Assembly: GCA_964536135.1 (NCBI GenBank)
Contig: CAZHVM010000014.1
Coordinates: forward strand, 1 to 6,257
Direction of reading: 5' to 3'
Source of the DNA: JAKPKF01 sp964536135
GTDB taxonomy: Bacteria; Patescibacteriota; Dojkabacteria; SC72
Length of the DNA stretch: 6,257 nucleotides
The notes beneath the pieces were generated by a model. That model was not told the DNA's origin. It saw nothing but the letters and a program-made list of their open reading frames with translations, and searched no databases. Both the position numbers and the translations under genes were made by a program. The number at the start of each line of letters is the position of its first letter. Within the stretch, counting starts at the first letter, position 1. Below, piece after piece: positions 5,924 through 6,257 of the stretch.

Positions 5924-6257
5924 ATGACCGAATCCCAACTCGAAAACAACATAATAGAAATATTAAAAGAACAAGGATATACCCATATATATGGACCAGA
6001 CATGCTCTGGGATCCTAATGATGCAATATATACAGACAATATACAACCAACTCCTAAATACATAAGACAATCATTAGAAGAAGTAGTTCTAAGAGAAAAT
6101 TTAACAAATGCAGTAAACAAACTAAACCCCAACATACCAGAAGAAGCAAAACAACAAGCTATAAAACAAATAATAAACATACATAGCATAGACCAAACCG
6201 CTAACAACGAATCCTTCCATAACTACATAACCAATGGAATAGAAGTAGAATATATAA
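5924..6257 (+). CDS. hsdR: Type I restriction enzyme HsdR, N-terminal part (partial, 3' end outside window)
   Basis: Translation from ATG 5924 stays open through the 111 codons to the end of the window. The order of elements is that of the HsdR N-terminal domain: 'E-x-x-I-I-E-I-L-K-E-Q-G-Y' at residues 7-19, 'LEEVVLRENL' at about 51-60, 'LNPNIPEEAKQQAI' at about 67-80, and 'FHNYITNGIEVEY' near the end. HsdR supplies ATP-dependent DNA translocation and cleavage of unmodified DNA, in complex with HsdM2HsdS. The PD-(D/E)xK nuclease residues and helicase motifs lie beyond the window. The gene starts six bases after the KAP gene stop, so it appears co-transcribed with the inserted genes. Its coding strand is C-rich and G-poor (I count 67 C and 39 G in 334 bases), opposite to the hsdM tail. 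Completeness cannot be judged. Confidence 0.95.
   Translation, partial: MTESQLENNIIEILKEQGYTHIYGPDMLWDPNDAIYTDNIQPTPKYIRQSLEEVVLRENLTNAVNKLNPNIPEEAKQQAIKQIINIHSIDQTANNESFHNYITNGIEVEYI

Noticed and set aside
5875..6207. Antisense open frame of 110 codons with a hydrophobic N-terminus over the hsdR start
   Set aside because: The opposite strand encodes clear HsdR N-terminal motifs. The hydrophobic look comes from reading the complement of an A/C-rich coding strand.

Overview
The window lies inside a type I restriction-modification (hsd) operon read entirely on the + strand. It begins in the last codons of what is probably hsdM (the methyltransferase subunit) and ends inside the N-terminal part of hsdR (the restriction/translocase subunit). 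A complete hsdS (specificity subunit) sits in the middle. Five further genes are packed between the hsd genes: three between hsdM and hsdS, and two between hsdS and hsdR. I see no RNA gene, CRISPR array, insertion sequence, attachment site, origin or clear terminator. No gene-free stretch is longer than about 20 bases.

Layout: 1-77, end of the HsdM-like methylase; 98-490, unrecognised 130-residue protein; 492-1295, DUF5677-like helical protein; 1288-1839, HEPN/AbiU2-like protein with an R-x5-H motif; 1829-3043, HsdS with two target-recognition domains; 3040-4701, OLD-type ATPase fused to a TOPRIM nuclease domain; 4712-5917, compact KAP-family P-loop NTPase; 5924-6257, start of HsdR.

The genes are joined by very short gaps (20, 1, 10 and 6 bases) or by overlaps (8, 11 or 8, and 4 bases), so they are most simply read as one transcript with coupled translation. 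No gene has a convincing Shine-Dalgarno sequence; the starts are preceded by A/T-rich stretches. Together with low GC (roughly one third) this fits Bacteroidota best, but it is an inference from style and not a species call.

How the genes may work together: HsdM, HsdS and HsdR would form the host-specific modification/restriction enzyme. The embedded genes look like additional antiphage modules that ride with it. The first is a putative HEPN RNase-type abortive-infection protein with a DUF5677 partner. The second is an ATPase-TOPRIM nuclease with a KAP NTPase. Extra genes within type I loci are known (the rlo and mlo genes of Campylobacter jejuni). This particular combination, with both slots filled and an OLD-TOPRIM plus KAP pair directly before hsdR, is the feature most deserving a closer look. 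Whether the cargo acts independently or is triggered by the restriction enzyme cannot be told from the sequence.
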